A stretch of 64,000 bases of DNA from an uncultured Prevotellaceae bacterium (GCA_900315105.1 OMXX01000002.1:62001-126000), one strand, 5' to 3'. Numbered from the stretch's first letter, positions 17,603 to 26,995 are shown. Notes: generated from the sequence alone by a model not told the origin. Made by a program: numbers and translations.

Positions 17603-17749
17603 ACTCACAAATCAGAGACGGGCACCGCTCTGCGAGCGACAAGCCCTATTTGTTTCGTGCGAAGAAGCACTCACAAATCAGAGACGGGCACCGCTCTGCG
17701 AGCGACAAGCCCTATTTGTTTCGTGCGAAGAAGCACCCACAAATCAGAG
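17603..17749 (+). repeat. 66-bp tandem repeat in the lysS leader
   Basis: Two identical 66-bp units (17603-17668, 17669-17734) and the first 15 nt of a third (one change). Each unit contains a nested inverted repeat: CAAAT ... GGGC ... CGCTC-TGC-GAGCG ... GCCC ... ATTTG, so the RNA of each unit could form one long interrupted hairpin. The array starts at the predicted transcription start. Confidence 0.9.
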
Positions 17750-17781
17750 AATTATCGATAATTAACAAACAGAATATTCTA

Positions 17782-19566
17782 ATGAACATACTTGAACTTA
17801 GTGAGCAGGAGATAGGCAGACGCGAGAGTCTGCAACAGCTTCGTGACATGGGCATTGAGCCATATCCTGCAGCAGAATACGTGGTTGACGCTTGGAGCGA
17901 TGACATTCGTGAGAACTTCGTTGACCTCCCTACAGAGAAGGATGCAGAGGGCAATGAGGTGCCTGGCACACCAACTCCAGAGAACAGCCGCATGGTAAGC
18001 ATTGCCGGCCGTATGATGGGCCGACGCATCATGGGTAAGGCTGGTTTTGCAGAGCTTCAGGACTCAAAAGGCCGTATTCAGGTCTATGTTAAGCGTGACG
18101 AAATCTGTCCAGGCGAGGACAAGGAACTCTACAACACCGTATTCAAGAAACTCCTCGACATCGGTGACTTCATCGGCGTTAAGGGTTATGTGTTCCGCAC
18201 AAAGACTGGCGAGATTTCAGTTCATGCTCAGGAGCTTACACTTCTCTCTAAGTCACTCAAGCCTCTGCCAATCGTAAAGACCGATGCAGATGGTAATGTA
18301 TACGACAAATTCGATGACCCAGAGCTTCGCTATCGTCAGCGTTATGTTGACCTCGTAGTGAACGATGGCGTTAAGGAGACCTTCCTCAAGCGTGCAACCA
18401 TCATTCGCACTATGCGTAACATCCTTGATGGAGCAGGCTATACAGAGGTTGATACTCCTATTCTCCAGAATATCGCAGGTGGTGCTTCTGCTCGTCCATT
18501 CATCACCCATTTCAACGCTCTGAATCAAGATATGTATATGCGTATCGCTACAGAGCTCTATCTGAAGCGCCTTATCGTAGGCGGTTTCGAGGGTGTTTAT
18601 GAGATGGGCAAGAACTTCCGTAACGAGGGTATGGACAAGACCCACAACCCAGAGTTCACATGTATGGAGCTTTACGTATCATACAAGGATCTCAACTGGG
18701 GTATGGGCTTCACAGAAAAGATGCTCGAGACTATCTGTACCGCTGTTAACGGCAAGCCAGAGGTTGAGATTGACGGTAAGGTTATCTCATTCAAGGCTCC
18801 ATTCCGCCGCCTCCCTATCCTTGATGCCATCAAGGAGAAGACTGGCTACGACCTCTATCCTATGAACGAGGATGAGATTCGTGAGGTTGCCAAGAAGCTC
18901 GACATCGAGGTTGACGAGACAATGGGTAAGGGTAAGCTCATCGACGAAATCTTCGGTGAGACCTGTGAAGGCACATTCATCCAGCCTACATTCATTACAG
19001 ACTACCCTGTTGAGATGTCACCTCTTACAAAGATGCACCGCTCAAAGCCAGGTCTGACAGAGCGTTTCGAGCTTATGGTTAACGGTAAGGAGCTTGCAAA
19101 TGCATATTCAGAGCTTAACGACCCTATTGATCAGGAGCAGCGTTTCATTGACCAGATGAAACTTGCTGACAAGGGTGACGACGAGGCAATGATCATCGAC
19201 CACGACTTCCTCCGCGCTCTTCAGTATGGTATGCCTCCTACATTCGGTATCGGTATCGGTATTGACCGTCTCGTAATGCTGATGACAGGCAAGTTCGCTA
19301 TCGGTGAGGTTATGCTCTTCCCTCAGATGAAGCCAGAGAAGAAAGCTCCACGCTCAAGCATAGCTGAGTGGGCTGAGATTGGTGTCTCTGAGGAGTGGGC
19401 TTATGTAATGCGCAAGGCTGGCTTCAATATGATCAGCGACATCAAGGAAGAGAAAGCGCAAGGTCTTCAGCAGAAGATTGGCGAGATCAACAAGAAGTAC
19501 AAGCTTGGCTACGAAAAGCCATCACTGGACGAGGTTCAGAGCTGGATTGACAAGGTACAGGAGTAA
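17782..19566 (+). CDS. lysS: Lysyl-tRNA synthetase (class II)
   Basis: LysS charges tRNA-Lys. I choose the ATG at 17782 (MNILELSEQEIGRRE); the frame is open further upstream only because the 66-bp leader repeats carry no stop. The OB-fold anticodon domain spans about 55-170 (VSIAGRMMGRRIMGKAGF). Class II motif 2 is in YEMGKNFRNEGMDKTHNPEF (about 273-292) and motif 3 in GIGIGIDRLVMLMTG (about 490-504). A C-terminal helical extension of about 75 residues after the catalytic core is usual in Bacteroidetes. It is followed by gpsA after 69 nt on the same strand. Confidence 0.95.
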   Translation: MNILELSEQEIGRRESLQQLRDMGIEPYPAAEYVVDAWSDDIRENFVDLPTEKDAEGNEVPGTPTPENSRMVSIAGRMMGRRIMGKAGFAELQDSKGRIQVYVKRDEICPGEDKELYNTVFKKLLDIGDFIGVKGYVFRTKTGEISVHAQELTLLSKSLKPLPIVKTDADGNVYDKFDDPELRYRQRYVDLVVNDGVKETFLKRATIIRTMRNILDGAGYTEVDTPILQNIAGGASARPFITHFNALNQDMYMRIATELYLKRLIVGGFEGVYEMGKNFRNEGMDKTHNPEFTCMELYVSYKDLNWGMGFTEKMLETICTAVNGKPEVEIDGKVISFKAPFRRLPILDAIKEKTGYDLYPMNEDEIREVAKKLDIEVDETMGKGKLIDEIFGETCEGTFIQPTFITDYPVEMSPLTKMHRSKPGLTERFELMVNGKELANAYSELNDPIDQEQRFIDQMKLADKGDDEAMIIDHDFLRALQYGMPPTFGIGIGIDRLVMLMTGKFAIGEVMLFPQMKPEKKAPRSSIAEWAEIGVSEEWAYVMRKAGFNMISDIKEEKAQGLQQKIGEINKKYKLGYEKPSLDEVQSWIDKVQE

Positions 19567-19635
19567 CTCTAGATAAACTAGTTCTTCTACTTTTTCTAGC
19601 AACTCCAGAAATTCTAGATTTTCTAGACAAGACAA

Positions 19636-20631
19636 ATGTTCAACTGTGGAAAAATAGCAATTATCGGTGGTGGTAGCTGGGCAACAGCTATTGCCAAGAT
19701 TATTGTTGAAAATACCCACCACATAGGCTGGTACATCCGCCTTGATGATCGCATAGAGGACTTCAAGCGCATGGGGCATAACCCTGCGTATCTCACAAGC
19801 GTTCATTTCAATATGGACGAGATATTCTTCTCTAGCGACATCAACAAGATAGTACAGGCGTATGACACACTGGTATTCGTGACACCTTCCCCATACCTGA
19901 AGAATCACCTCAAAAAACTGAAGGTGAGGATAAGGGATAAGTTTATCGTCACAGCCATCAAGGGCATCGTACCAGAAGAGAACCTTGTGTGTTCGGAATA
20001 CTTCCACAACGTAATGGACGTGCCATACGATAACATCGCCTGTATCGGCGGTCCTTCACATGCAGAGGAGGTAGCCCTTGAGCGTCTGTCATACCTCACA
20101 ATAGCATGTGAGGATCAGGACAAGGCAAATGCTTTCGCTGAGACTATCAGTGGCAGATTCATCAAAACAAAAACCTCGAATGATGTCATCGGCATTGAGT
20201 ATGCTTCTGTATTGAAGAATGTATATGCCATCGCAGCAGGTATCTGTTCAGGACTGAAATACGGAGATAACTTCCAGGCCGTTCTTGTAAGCAATGCCTT
20301 GCAGGAGATGCACCGTTTCCTTGAGAGTATGCATCCGTCAGAACGCAACGTAGCAGACTCAGCCTATATGGGTGACTTGCTCGTGACATGCTACTCCAAG
20401 TTCTCACGAAACCGCACATTCGGTTCAATGATAGGTAAGGGCTACTCTGTGAAATCAGCACAGATAGAGATGGAAATGATAGCCGAGGGCTATTTCGGAA
20501 CAAAGTGTATGAAGGAGATAAACCGCCACATGCACGTGAATATGCCAATCCTCGATGCTGTGTATAACATTCTGTACGAGCGCATTAGCCCACAGATTGA
20601 AATCAAGCTGCTGACGGATTCGTTCAGGTAA
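19636..20631 (+). CDS. gpsA: Glycerol-3-phosphate dehydrogenase [NAD(P)+]
   Basis: GpsA reduces dihydroxyacetone phosphate to sn-glycerol 3-phosphate for phospholipid synthesis. The Rossmann motif is IIGGGSWATAIAKI (about residues 9-22). VTAIKGI (about 110-116) and IGGPSHAEEVA (about 138-148) are the conserved mid-section, and the catalytic Lys is in ASVLKNVYAIAAGI (about 191-204). NRTFGSMIGKGYS and the EGYFGTKCM segment follow. At 331 residues it is normal. It is probably co-transcribed with lysS and ends before a large inverted repeat with a terminator hairpin at 20748-20782. Confidence 0.94.
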   Translation: MFNCGKIAIIGGGSWATAIAKIIVENTHHIGWYIRLDDRIEDFKRMGHNPAYLTSVHFNMDEIFFSSDINKIVQAYDTLVFVTPSPYLKNHLKKLKVRIRDKFIVTAIKGIVPEENLVCSEYFHNVMDVPYDNIACIGGPSHAEEVALERLSYLTIACEDQDKANAFAETISGRFIKTKTSNDVIGIEYASVLKNVYAIAAGICSGLKYGDNFQAVLVSNALQEMHRFLESMHPSERNVADSAYMGDLLVTCYSKFSRNRTFGSMIGKGYSVKSAQIEMEMIAEGYFGTKCMKEINRHMHVNMPILDAVYNILYERISPQIEIKLLTDSFR

Positions 20632-20640
20632 AAGAGCCAA

Positions 20641-20890
20641 CCTAGGGCCTGGCCCCTCACCCGTCACTACTTGACACCCTCTCCCCAAGGGGCGAGGGAA
20701 AAGTTACAATCTTTCGGTAATAAGGGTAAAAAAAATAAACAATAATACCACTTATGGCAGTTCGTTTACTAACCATAAGTGGCATTTTTGTTTGCGAGAA
20801 AGTTTAGCTCGTCCTCCGTAATTAGAAATACATACTTTCCCTCGCCCCTTGGGGAGAGGGTGTCACATAGTGACGGGTGAAGGGCTAGGC
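20641..20890. repeat. Long inverted REP pair around a terminator hairpin
   Basis: Arms of about 60 bp (20641-20705 and 20833-20890) are inverted copies with few mismatches, containing CCCTCACCCGTCAC, GACACCCTCTCCCC and AAGGGGCGAGGGAAA. Between them a 10-bp perfect stem CCACTTATGG/CCATAAGTGG (20748-20782) followed by CATTTTTG terminates gpsA. The right arm ends at the stop codon of the convergent gene at 20885. It is the longest member of the REP-like family in the window. Confidence 0.85.
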
Positions 20891-21316
20891 TTTATAATAA
20901 GGAGTATTATACGTCAGATTAACAACACCGTTGTTATTACTTACAGTAACGGTGGTGCCGTCATTTGAAACAACGTAAGTGTAGCTGTTATCAGCCTTAT
21001 TCTTCAGGTGATATACAACGTTGAAGGTCTTTACGATGACATCGAGGGCGTTAGACTCTTTCATCGGGATCTCAACGATGAGCTGACCAAGCTTGCCTTG
21101 CTTTGATACTTTCTCATAGTTGAAATGAAGGACGATATCCGTACCCTGGCAGTTACCCACAAGACCGTTCTTCACATCGTCATAGGCATAACCCTTGGCA
21201 CTTACCTGCTTTGTTATATCAGCGATATTCCCATTCAGGTCAATACCGTCAAATTCAAAAGCGTTTACGTTAATACTCATTACCAGTGCGAAAACTGCAA
21301 AAAAGATTTTTTTCAT
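20885..21316 (-). CDS. Small exported protein of unknown function
   Basis: This 143-residue protein has a cleavable signal peptide (KKIFFAVFALVMSINVNA, 2-19). The mature part of about 124 residues is beta-rich, with LNGNIADITKQVSAKGYAYD (about 29-48) and a C-terminal YTYVVSNDGTTVTVSNNNG. There is no Cys lipobox and no recognisable enzyme motif. It resembles the small periplasmic proteins that Bacteroidales encode singly. It converges on gpsA and diverges from pgi. Function unknown. Confidence 0.65.
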   Translation of the reverse strand: MKKIFFAVFALVMSINVNAFEFDGIDLNGNIADITKQVSAKGYAYDDVKNGLVGNCQGTDIVLHFNYEKVSKQGKLGQLIVEIPMKESNALDVIVKTFNVVYHLKNKADNSYTYVVSNDGTTVTVSNNNGVVNLTYNTPYYKA

Positions 21317-21471
21317 AGTCGTTGTATTTTTATTTTAGTTATTTTCAAAAGCAAATTTAGTATTTTCTTAGTTATATCAATATAAATCACTATTTCAATT
21401 AACAATAATTAACCCACGATGAAACCTATGTAACAATTGCATGGAAAAATAGTCAAGTTTTCATAAATTAT

Positions 21472-21503
21472 TTTGGGTATATAGAATATTTTTGGTATTT
21501 TTG
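21472..21503 (+). promoter_or_regulatory. pgi promoter
   Basis: TTTG at 21472-21475 and TATTTTTG at 21496-21503, spacing 20, lie 46 nt before the pgi start. Confidence 0.75.
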
Positions 21504-21548
21504 CAAGCAATAATTACAATATTAACTATTAAATTATAAAACGCGCAA

Positions 21549-22904
21549 ATGAAAAGTATCTCACTTGACATTACAAAGGCTCAGCAGTTCCTTCCTGCTG
21601 GTGCAATATCAGCTTACAAAGCAAAGGTAGCAGAAGCTCAGAAGGGACTGGAAGAAGGAACTGTCCCTGGTAGTGATTTCCTTGGCTGGCTTCATCTCCC
21701 ATCATCCATCACCCCAGAGTTCATCAAGGAAGTGAAGGCTGTTGCAGAGATTCTCCGCTCAAAGTCAGAGGTTGTGGTTGTTGCCGGTATCGGTGGCTCA
21801 TACCTTGGTGCACGTGCCGTTATCGAGGGTATCAACAACAGTTTTGACTGGCTCATTCAGGACCGTAAGAATCCAGTAGTTATCTTCGCAGGAAACAACA
21901 TAGGCGAGGACTATCTCTCTGAGCTTACAGAATATCTCAAGACAAAGAAGTTCTCTATCATAAATATATCCAAATCTGGTACAACAACCGAGACAGCCCT
22001 TACTTTCCGTCTGCTTAAGACTCAGCTCGAGGCTCAGGTTGGCAAGGAAGCCGCAAAAGGACTTATTGTTGCTGTTACCGATGCAAAGAAAGGCGCAGCA
22101 CGTATGTGTGCTGACAAGGAAGGCTATAAGACATTCGTTATTCCAGATAACGTAGGCGGCCGTTTCTCTGTTCTTACTCCTGTAGGACTTCTGCCAATCG
22201 CTTGTGCTGGTATCGACATTGAGCAACTCGTGGCTGGTGCTCAGGCAATGGAGAAGCAATGCGGCATCGACGTTCCTTTCGAGGAGAACCCGGCAGCCGT
22301 TTATGCAGCAGTGCGCAACGCACTCTATGCAAGCGGCAAGAAAATTGAGATTCTCATGAACTATCAGCCAAAGCTGCACTACTACATGGAGTGGTGGAAG
22401 CAGTTGTTCGGCGAGTCAGAGGGTAAGGACGGCAAGGGAATCTACACAGCTTCATGCGACTTCACCACAGACCTTCACTCTATGGGTCAGTGGATTCAGG
22501 AAGGCGAGCGTACCATCTTCGAGACCTGTATCTCTGTGGAGAACCCGGAGAAGAAGCTTCTATTCCCATCAGACGCAGAGAACCTTGACGGACTTAACTT
22601 CTTGGCTGGCAAACGTATAGACGAAGTAAACAAGAACGCAGAACTTGGTACTCGTCTGGCTCACGTTGACGGTGGTGTGCCTAACATCCTCATCTCAATA
22701 GAGCGTCTTGATGCATACAACTACGGTCAGCTCATCTACTTCTTCGAGAAGGCTTGTGGCATCTCTGGTCAGTTACTCGGCGTAAACGCATTCAACCAGC
22801 CTGGTGTAGAGGCTTACAAGAAGAATATGTTTGCCCTTCTCGAGAAACCGGGCTACGAAGAGGCAACAAAGGCAATCAAGGCTCGTCTGGAGCAGGAAAA
22901 ATAA
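21549..22904 (+). CDS. pgi: Glucose-6-phosphate isomerase
   Basis: Pgi interconverts glucose 6-phosphate and fructose 6-phosphate. The sugar-phosphate binding loop [14 protein letters not shown] (about 139-152), the [16 protein letters not shown] segment (about 76-91) and the C-terminal [20 protein letters not shown] (about 412-431) are the family signatures. At 451 residues it belongs to the shorter bacterial type. A HAD phosphatase follows after 3 nt, so the two share a transcript. Confidence 0.95.
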   Translation: MKSISLDITKAQQFLPAGAISAYKAKVAEAQKGLEEGTVPGSDFLGWLHLPSSITPEFIKEVKAVAEILRSKSEVVVVAGIGGSYLGARAVIEGINNSFDWLIQDRKNPVVIFAGNNIGEDYLSELTEYLKTKKFSIINISKSGTTTETALTFRLLKTQLEAQVGKEAAKGLIVAVTDAKKGAARMCADKEGYKTFVIPDNVGGRFSVLTPVGLLPIACAGIDIEQLVAGAQAMEKQCGIDVPFEENPAAVYAAVRNALYASGKKIEILMNYQPKLHYYMEWWKQLFGESEGKDGKGIYTASCDFTTDLHSMGQWIQEGERTIFETCISVENPEKKLLFPSDAENLDGLNFLAGKRIDEVNKNAELGTRLAHVDGGVPNILISIERLDAYNYGQLIYFFEKACGISGQLLGVNAFNQPGVEAYKKNMFALLEKPGYEEATKAIKARLEQEK

Positions 22905-22907
22905 AAA

Positions 22908-23633
22908 ATGTTAGAAGAAATAAAACAATACATGAAAGAGCACGGTCTTGAGGCATATCGCCCCAAGACCGTTCTTTTCGATATGGATGGCGTGCTTTAC
23001 GACTCCATGAAGTTTCATGCCATAGCATGGAACAAGGCAATGGCAAAGTACGGCATTGACATGCCCGAGATTGAGGGCTATATGTATGAGGGTATGCGTG
23101 GCGTTGAGACAATAGCCATTAAGTGCCGTGAACAGTTGGGAAGAGAGATTTCAGAGGACGAGGCAATGGAGATGTATCTTGAGAAATCACGCATATTCCA
23201 TTCAATGACAAAGGCGACTATAATGCCAGGTGTCAAGGACTTGCAGCGTTTCATGCTTTCAAGGGGAATGCAGATAACGGTTGTAACAGGAAGCGGTCAG
23301 CCACCGTTGCTTGCAGGTCTGGCACGTGATTTTGAGGGGCTTATTGATGCAGACAAGATTGTATCAGCTAAAGACGTGAAGCAAGGCAAGCCCGCTCCTG
23401 ATCCATATCTCTTAGGTATGGATAGGATGGGCAGCAAGCCAGAGGAAACGATAGTGGTGGAGAATGCTCCGCTCGGTGTTCAGGCAGGAAGAGCAGCCGG
23501 ATGCTTTGTCATTGGCGTAAATACAGGTCCGCTACCAGACAGTCAACTGAAAGATAACGGAGCGCACATTGTGTTCCACGATATGTTTGAGGTTAAGGAC
23601 GCTCTGGAGCGTTTCCTTGATGGTCAAGATTAA
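22908..23633 (+). CDS. HAD-superfamily phosphatase (beta-phosphoglucomutase-like)
   Basis: This 241-residue hydrolase has motif I FDMDGVLYDS (about 24-33, nucleophile Asp and acid/base Asp), a helical cap (about 40-105), motif II VVTGSGQ (about 122-128), motif III Lys in KQGKPAPDPY (about 158-167), and motif IV VVENAPLGVQAGRAAG (about 180-195). The cap is of the C1 type seen in sugar-phosphate phosphatases and beta-phosphoglucomutases. The gene starts 3 nt after pgi, so a hexose-phosphate substrate is plausible but not shown. Confidence 0.85.
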   Translation: MLEEIKQYMKEHGLEAYRPKTVLFDMDGVLYDSMKFHAIAWNKAMAKYGIDMPEIEGYMYEGMRGVETIAIKCREQLGREISEDEAMEMYLEKSRIFHSMTKATIMPGVKDLQRFMLSRGMQITVVTGSGQPPLLAGLARDFEGLIDADKIVSAKDVKQGKPAPDPYLLGMDRMGSKPEETIVVENAPLGVQAGRAAGCFVIGVNTGPLPDSQLKDNGAHIVFHDMFEVKDALERFLDGQD

Positions 23634-23668
23634 AAATCACCTAATTCAAAGCATATTCCAAGGATAGT

Positions 23669-23700
23669 TTTGGTGATTTCAATTCTTTTTCATAATTTTG
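23669..23700 (+). promoter_or_regulatory. Promoter of the putrescine gene pair
   Basis: TTTG at 23669-23672 and TAATTTTG at 23693-23700, spacing 20. Transcription would begin near 23706, consistent with the ATG at 23718 as the start of the deiminase gene. Confidence 0.75.
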
Positions 23701-23717
23701 CAGAATAATTGTCGAAT

Positions 23718-24791
23718 ATGGAAATTAACAATTCATCATACTATCTTCCTTCGGAATGGCATAAGCAGGTTGCCGTTCAACTGACTTGGCCTCATGCAAA
23801 AACCGACTGGGCACCTTATCTTGAGGACATTGTGCGCATGGAAGTGCGTATGGCTGACGAGATAACAAAGCGTGAGGATCTTATCATCGCCACACCTGAG
23901 AAAGATGCAGTGAGAAAACTACTTGCAGCCCAACTGTCTGAACAGCAACTCAATAGGGTAAAAATAGTAGAGATGCCTACCGATGACACATGGGCTCGTG
24001 ATCATGGTGCAATAACCCTTCTGCCTCGTATAGAGGATGGGGAGAAAACAGGAAAAAACATCCTTCTCGACTTTTGCTTCAATGGATGGGGAAAGAAATT
24101 TCCTGCCGATAATGATAACCGCATCACACAGAATCTAAATTGCAGTGGGGCGTTTGAGGATTATTACGATTATGTAATTAAAGACCAACTTGACTTCGTG
24201 CTTGAAGGCGGCAGCATTGAGAGCGACGGCAAAGGTACGGTTTTCACTACTTCACAATGTCTTCTGGCTCCAAACCGCAATCAGCCTCTCTCAAAGGAGG
24301 GAATAGAAAACTACCTGAAGAAGGTGCTTTGCGCAGAACGCATTGTATGGCTCGAGCATGGCAACCTCATAGGCGATGATACAGATGGTCATATAGACAC
24401 CATCGTGAGGATTGCGCCTGATGACACTATTCTCTATGTGAAGTGCTATGATGAAAAGGATGAGCAGTTTGAGGACTTCGACGCCCTTGAGGCTCAGTTG
24501 AAATGCCTTCGAACGAAAGAAGGCAAGCCTTACCGTCTTTTGCCTCTGCCTATGCCAAAGGCGATGTATGACGAGGACGACAGGCAGCCAGCCACATACG
24601 CCAACTTCCTGATTATAAACGGTGCCGTACTTGTTCCGACATATAATCAGCCAGATCTTGACAAGAAAGCTATAAACATCATCCGACAGGCTTTCCCTGA
24701 CCGTGAGATAATAGGTATTGATGCTCAGGTAGCCGTTAGGCAACATGGATCTCTGCATTGTCTGACGATGCAGTTCCCTTGTGATAATTAG
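23718..24791 (+). CDS. aguA: Agmatine deiminase
   Basis: AguA hydrolyses agmatine to N-carbamoylputrescine and ammonia. The guanidine-modifying fold is shown by MPTDDTWARDHGAI (about 91-104), FNGWGKKF, LEGGSIESDGKGT (about 161-173), DTDGHIDTIVRI (about 218-229) and the nucleophile Cys in HGSLHCLTMQ (about 343-352). I prefer the ATG at 23718 (MEINNSSYYLP) over a TTG three codons upstream because of the promoter position. The N-carbamoylputrescine amidase gene follows, so the pair forms the two-step route from agmatine to putrescine. Confidence 0.93.
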   Translation: MEINNSSYYLPSEWHKQVAVQLTWPHAKTDWAPYLEDIVRMEVRMADEITKREDLIIATPEKDAVRKLLAAQLSEQQLNRVKIVEMPTDDTWARDHGAITLLPRIEDGEKTGKNILLDFCFNGWGKKFPADNDNRITQNLNCSGAFEDYYDYVIKDQLDFVLEGGSIESDGKGTVFTTSQCLLAPNRNQPLSKEGIENYLKKVLCAERIVWLEHGNLIGDDTDGHIDTIVRIAPDDTILYVKCYDEKDEQFEDFDALEAQLKCLRTKEGKPYRLLPLPMPKAMYDEDDRQPATYANFLIINGAVLVPTYNQPDLDKKAINIIRQAFPDREIIGIDAQVAVRQHGSLHCLTMQFPCDN

Positions 24792-24866
24792 GATAAGGGG
24801 CAAAGAGTTAAGTGGAAAGTAGAAAGAGTAAAGTACCTTTTTCGTTGATTTTAAATGTTTTCTTAG

Positions 24867-25751
24867 ATGAAAGAACTTAAAATAGGAATACTCCAACAGC
24901 ACAACGTAGCAAGTCGCAAAGTCAATATGACGCGCCTTGCAGAGGGCATTGTTGACCTTGCACGACGTGGTGCACAGCTAATTGTTCTTCAAGAACTACA
25001 TAACTCGCTGTACTTCTGTCAAACAGAGTCGGTAGATAACTTCGAGCTTGCAGAACCGATTCCTGGTCCTTCCACCAATTTCTTTGGGGAGATAGCCAAA
25101 CAACTGGGCGTAGTAATCGTCACATCGCTCTTTGAGCGCCGTGCTCCGGGACTTTACCACAATACAGCCGTAGTAATAGAAAAAGACGGCTCTATCGCAG
25201 GAAAATACCGTAAGATGCATATTCCTGATGACCCAGCCTACTACGAGAAGTTCTATTTCACCCCTGGAGACCTTGGATTCCAGCCAATACAGACCTCTGT
25301 AGGCCGACTCGGCGTTCAGGTGTGTTGGGATCAGTGGTATCCGGAAGGAGCGCGTCTGATGGCTCTTGCAGGGGCAGAGATTCTCATCTACCCTACTGCC
25401 ATAGGCTATGAGAGCACGGACACCCCTGAGGAACAACAGCGCCAGCGCACAGCCTGGACAACCGTTCAGCGTGGTCATGCTGTGGCTAACGGACTTCCTG
25501 TTGTCGCAGTAAACCGTGTAGGCTACGAGCCTGATCCAAGCGGTCAGACTAACGGTATTCAGTTCTGGGGCTCTTCATTCGTGGCAGGTCCACAGGGCGA
25601 ACTGCTCTATCAGGCATCTACAAACGAAGAGGAGAGCGTCATCGTGGCAATAGACATGGAGAGAAGCGAGAATGTACGCCGTTGGTGGCCATTCCTCCGC
25701 GACCGTCGCATAGACGAGTTCCATGACCTTACAAAGAGATTCAGAGACTAA
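24867..25751 (+). CDS. aguB: N-carbamoylputrescine amidase
   Basis: AguB cleaves N-carbamoylputrescine to putrescine, CO2 and ammonia. It is a nitrilase-superfamily enzyme with the Glu-Lys-Cys triad: Glu in VLQELHNSLYF (about 42), Lys in KYRKMHIPDDPAYYEKFYF (about 117) and Cys in VQVCWDQWYPEGARL (about 154). The FYFTPGD segment after the Lys is typical of the plant/bacterial N-carbamoylputrescine branch. At 294 residues it is full length. It follows agmatine deiminase by 75 nt. Confidence 0.94.
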   Translation: MKELKIGILQQHNVASRKVNMTRLAEGIVDLARRGAQLIVLQELHNSLYFCQTESVDNFELAEPIPGPSTNFFGEIAKQLGVVIVTSLFERRAPGLYHNTAVVIEKDGSIAGKYRKMHIPDDPAYYEKFYFTPGDLGFQPIQTSVGRLGVQVCWDQWYPEGARLMALAGAEILIYPTAIGYESTDTPEEQQRQRTAWTTVQRGHAVANGLPVVAVNRVGYEPDPSGQTNGIQFWGSSFVAGPQGELLYQASTNEEESVIVAIDMERSENVRRWWPFLRDRRIDEFHDLTKRFRD

Positions 25752-25764
25752 TTTTTAGAATATA

Positions 25765-25880
25765 AGAAGTTCAAGGAGTACAAGAAGTTCAAGACAATAG
25801 TTTTACAAAGCGAGGGCATATAATCCCCGTTATGCTCAATATTCATACGTCTTGACCTACTTGCACTCCTTGTACTTCTT
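25765..25880. repeat. 32-bp inverted repeat upstream of holA
   Basis: Arms at 25765-25796 and 25849-25880 are inverted copies with 28 of 32 positions matching, built from AAGTTCAAGGAGTACAAG-type sequence. They enclose 52 nt. The region lies between aguB and holA and could form a long hairpin in the transcript or act as a terminator. Confidence 0.7.
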
Positions 25881-25896
25881 AATCTCCTTTAGAAAA

Positions 25897-26949
25897 ATGG
25901 CAAACGACAAGAAACCCGCTGCGCAACAACAGCATGACGCCATCATGGCTAACCTGCGCAATAAGATATACAAGCCCATATACATCCTTATGGGCACAAA
26001 AGAGGGTACTGAGAGCTATTTCATAGACAGTATCTCCCAATATATCGCCGACAACGTTTTAGCGCCAGAGGAACGTGATTTCAACCAGGTCGTCTTCTAT
26101 GGGGCTGACACGTCCATGCGACAGGTCATAGAGCAAGCAAAGCGTTTCCCTATGATGGCAGAGCATCAGGTTGTGATACTTCGTGAGGCACAGTTGGCAA
26201 AGGAATTCGACCTCATAGAGAAGTATATTGAGAAACCTAACCAGCAAACCCTTCTTGTCATCTGCTACAAGGGAAGTATCGACGGACGCAAGAAATACGT
26301 CTCACAGGCTCAGAAAATAGGAGAGGTGGCTGCTTTCGCCCCTCTGCGCGAATGGGAGCTTAATGCCTTCATTGAGGAATACGTAAAGAGCAAGGGTGGA
26401 AACATTGACCGAAAGTCATCGGCTATGGTGGCTGAGCATGTAGGAAGCGACCTTAAACGTATACAATCTGAACTTGACAAGGTTTTCGTAGTCTTTCCTC
26501 CTGGTGCGCCAAAGAACATCACCTCTGACCTCGTTGAGCGCTGCATAGGCATTAGCAAGGACTTCAACAGCTTCGAACTGCGTGATGCGATAGTTGCCCA
26601 TAACATAGAAAAAGCCAATCTTATAGTGAAGCATCTCATGGGTGATCCACGCTCCGGAGGACTCTTCTCCATGATACCTACTTTGTTCTCATATTTCCAG
26701 AATCTGATGCTTGCTCACTACGCACCAGCTCCAAGAAATGCGACTGCCATAATGTCATACTTAGGACTGAGAAGCGAGTTTGCTACCAAAGCCTACATAG
26801 AGGGAATAAGTCATTATTCTCCTATGAAAACAATTCAGATTATTGACAAGTTCAGAGAGATTGACGCAAAGAGCAAAGGCCTTGATGCTACCGGAAACAC
26901 AACGCCGGAAGATCTCGCCAAGGAACTAATCTTCTTCATACTTCATTAA
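25897..26949 (+). CDS. holA: DNA polymerase III delta subunit
   Basis: HolA is the clamp-loader subunit that opens the beta clamp. The start at 25897 (MANDKKPAAQQQHDAIM) is chosen because the upstream extension is encoded by the inverted repeat. Diagnostic segments are KPIYILMGTEGTESYFID-like sequence near residue 26, ERDFNQVVFYGAD (about 62-74), FPMMAEHQVVILREAQ (about 84-99), and ISKDFNSFELRDAIV (about 213-227). The usual length (about 340) is matched at 350 residues. Its C-terminus leads to a strong terminator at 26996-27029. Confidence 0.93.
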   Translation: MANDKKPAAQQQHDAIMANLRNKIYKPIYILMGTKEGTESYFIDSISQYIADNVLAPEERDFNQVVFYGADTSMRQVIEQAKRFPMMAEHQVVILREAQLAKEFDLIEKYIEKPNQQTLLVICYKGSIDGRKKYVSQAQKIGEVAAFAPLREWELNAFIEEYVKSKGGNIDRKSSAMVAEHVGSDLKRIQSELDKVFVVFPPGAPKNITSDLVERCIGISKDFNSFELRDAIVAHNIEKANLIVKHLMGDPRSGGLFSMIPTLFSYFQNLMLAHYAPAPRNATAIMSYLGLRSEFATKAYIEGISHYSPMKTIQIIDKFREIDAKSKGLDATGNTTPEDLAKELIFFILH

Positions 26950-26995
26950 GTTCTCTGGCATTGAGAGGCTATAAGACCGTTTAACAGATTTTAAC

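Larger units (their letters stand above)
17293..17781 (+). promoter_or_regulatory. Serpin-lysS intergenic region: 11-bp array, lysS promoter and duplicated leader
   Basis: Left part: five 11-bp units (see 17338-17392) enclosed by a 14-bp inverted repeat TCCTCCGTACCAAA (17324-17337) / TTTGGTACGGAGGA (17410-17423). Then a clear promoter, TTTG 17570-17573 and TAACTTTG 17594-17601, spacing 20. The transcript would begin near 17608. From 17603 the leader consists of a 66-bp tandem duplication up to 17734 and a partial third copy to 17749, then an AT-rich stretch to the lysS ATG at 17782. Confidence 0.75.

Noticed and set aside
17603..17749. Possible CRISPR array in the lysS leader
   Set aside because: The 66-bp units are directly abutting with no spacers, and no cas gene is near.
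17599..17781. N-terminal extension of LysS through the repeats
   Set aside because: It would consist of repeat-encoded residues with no homology; the promoter lies at 17594-17601 and the family start matches the ATG at 17782.
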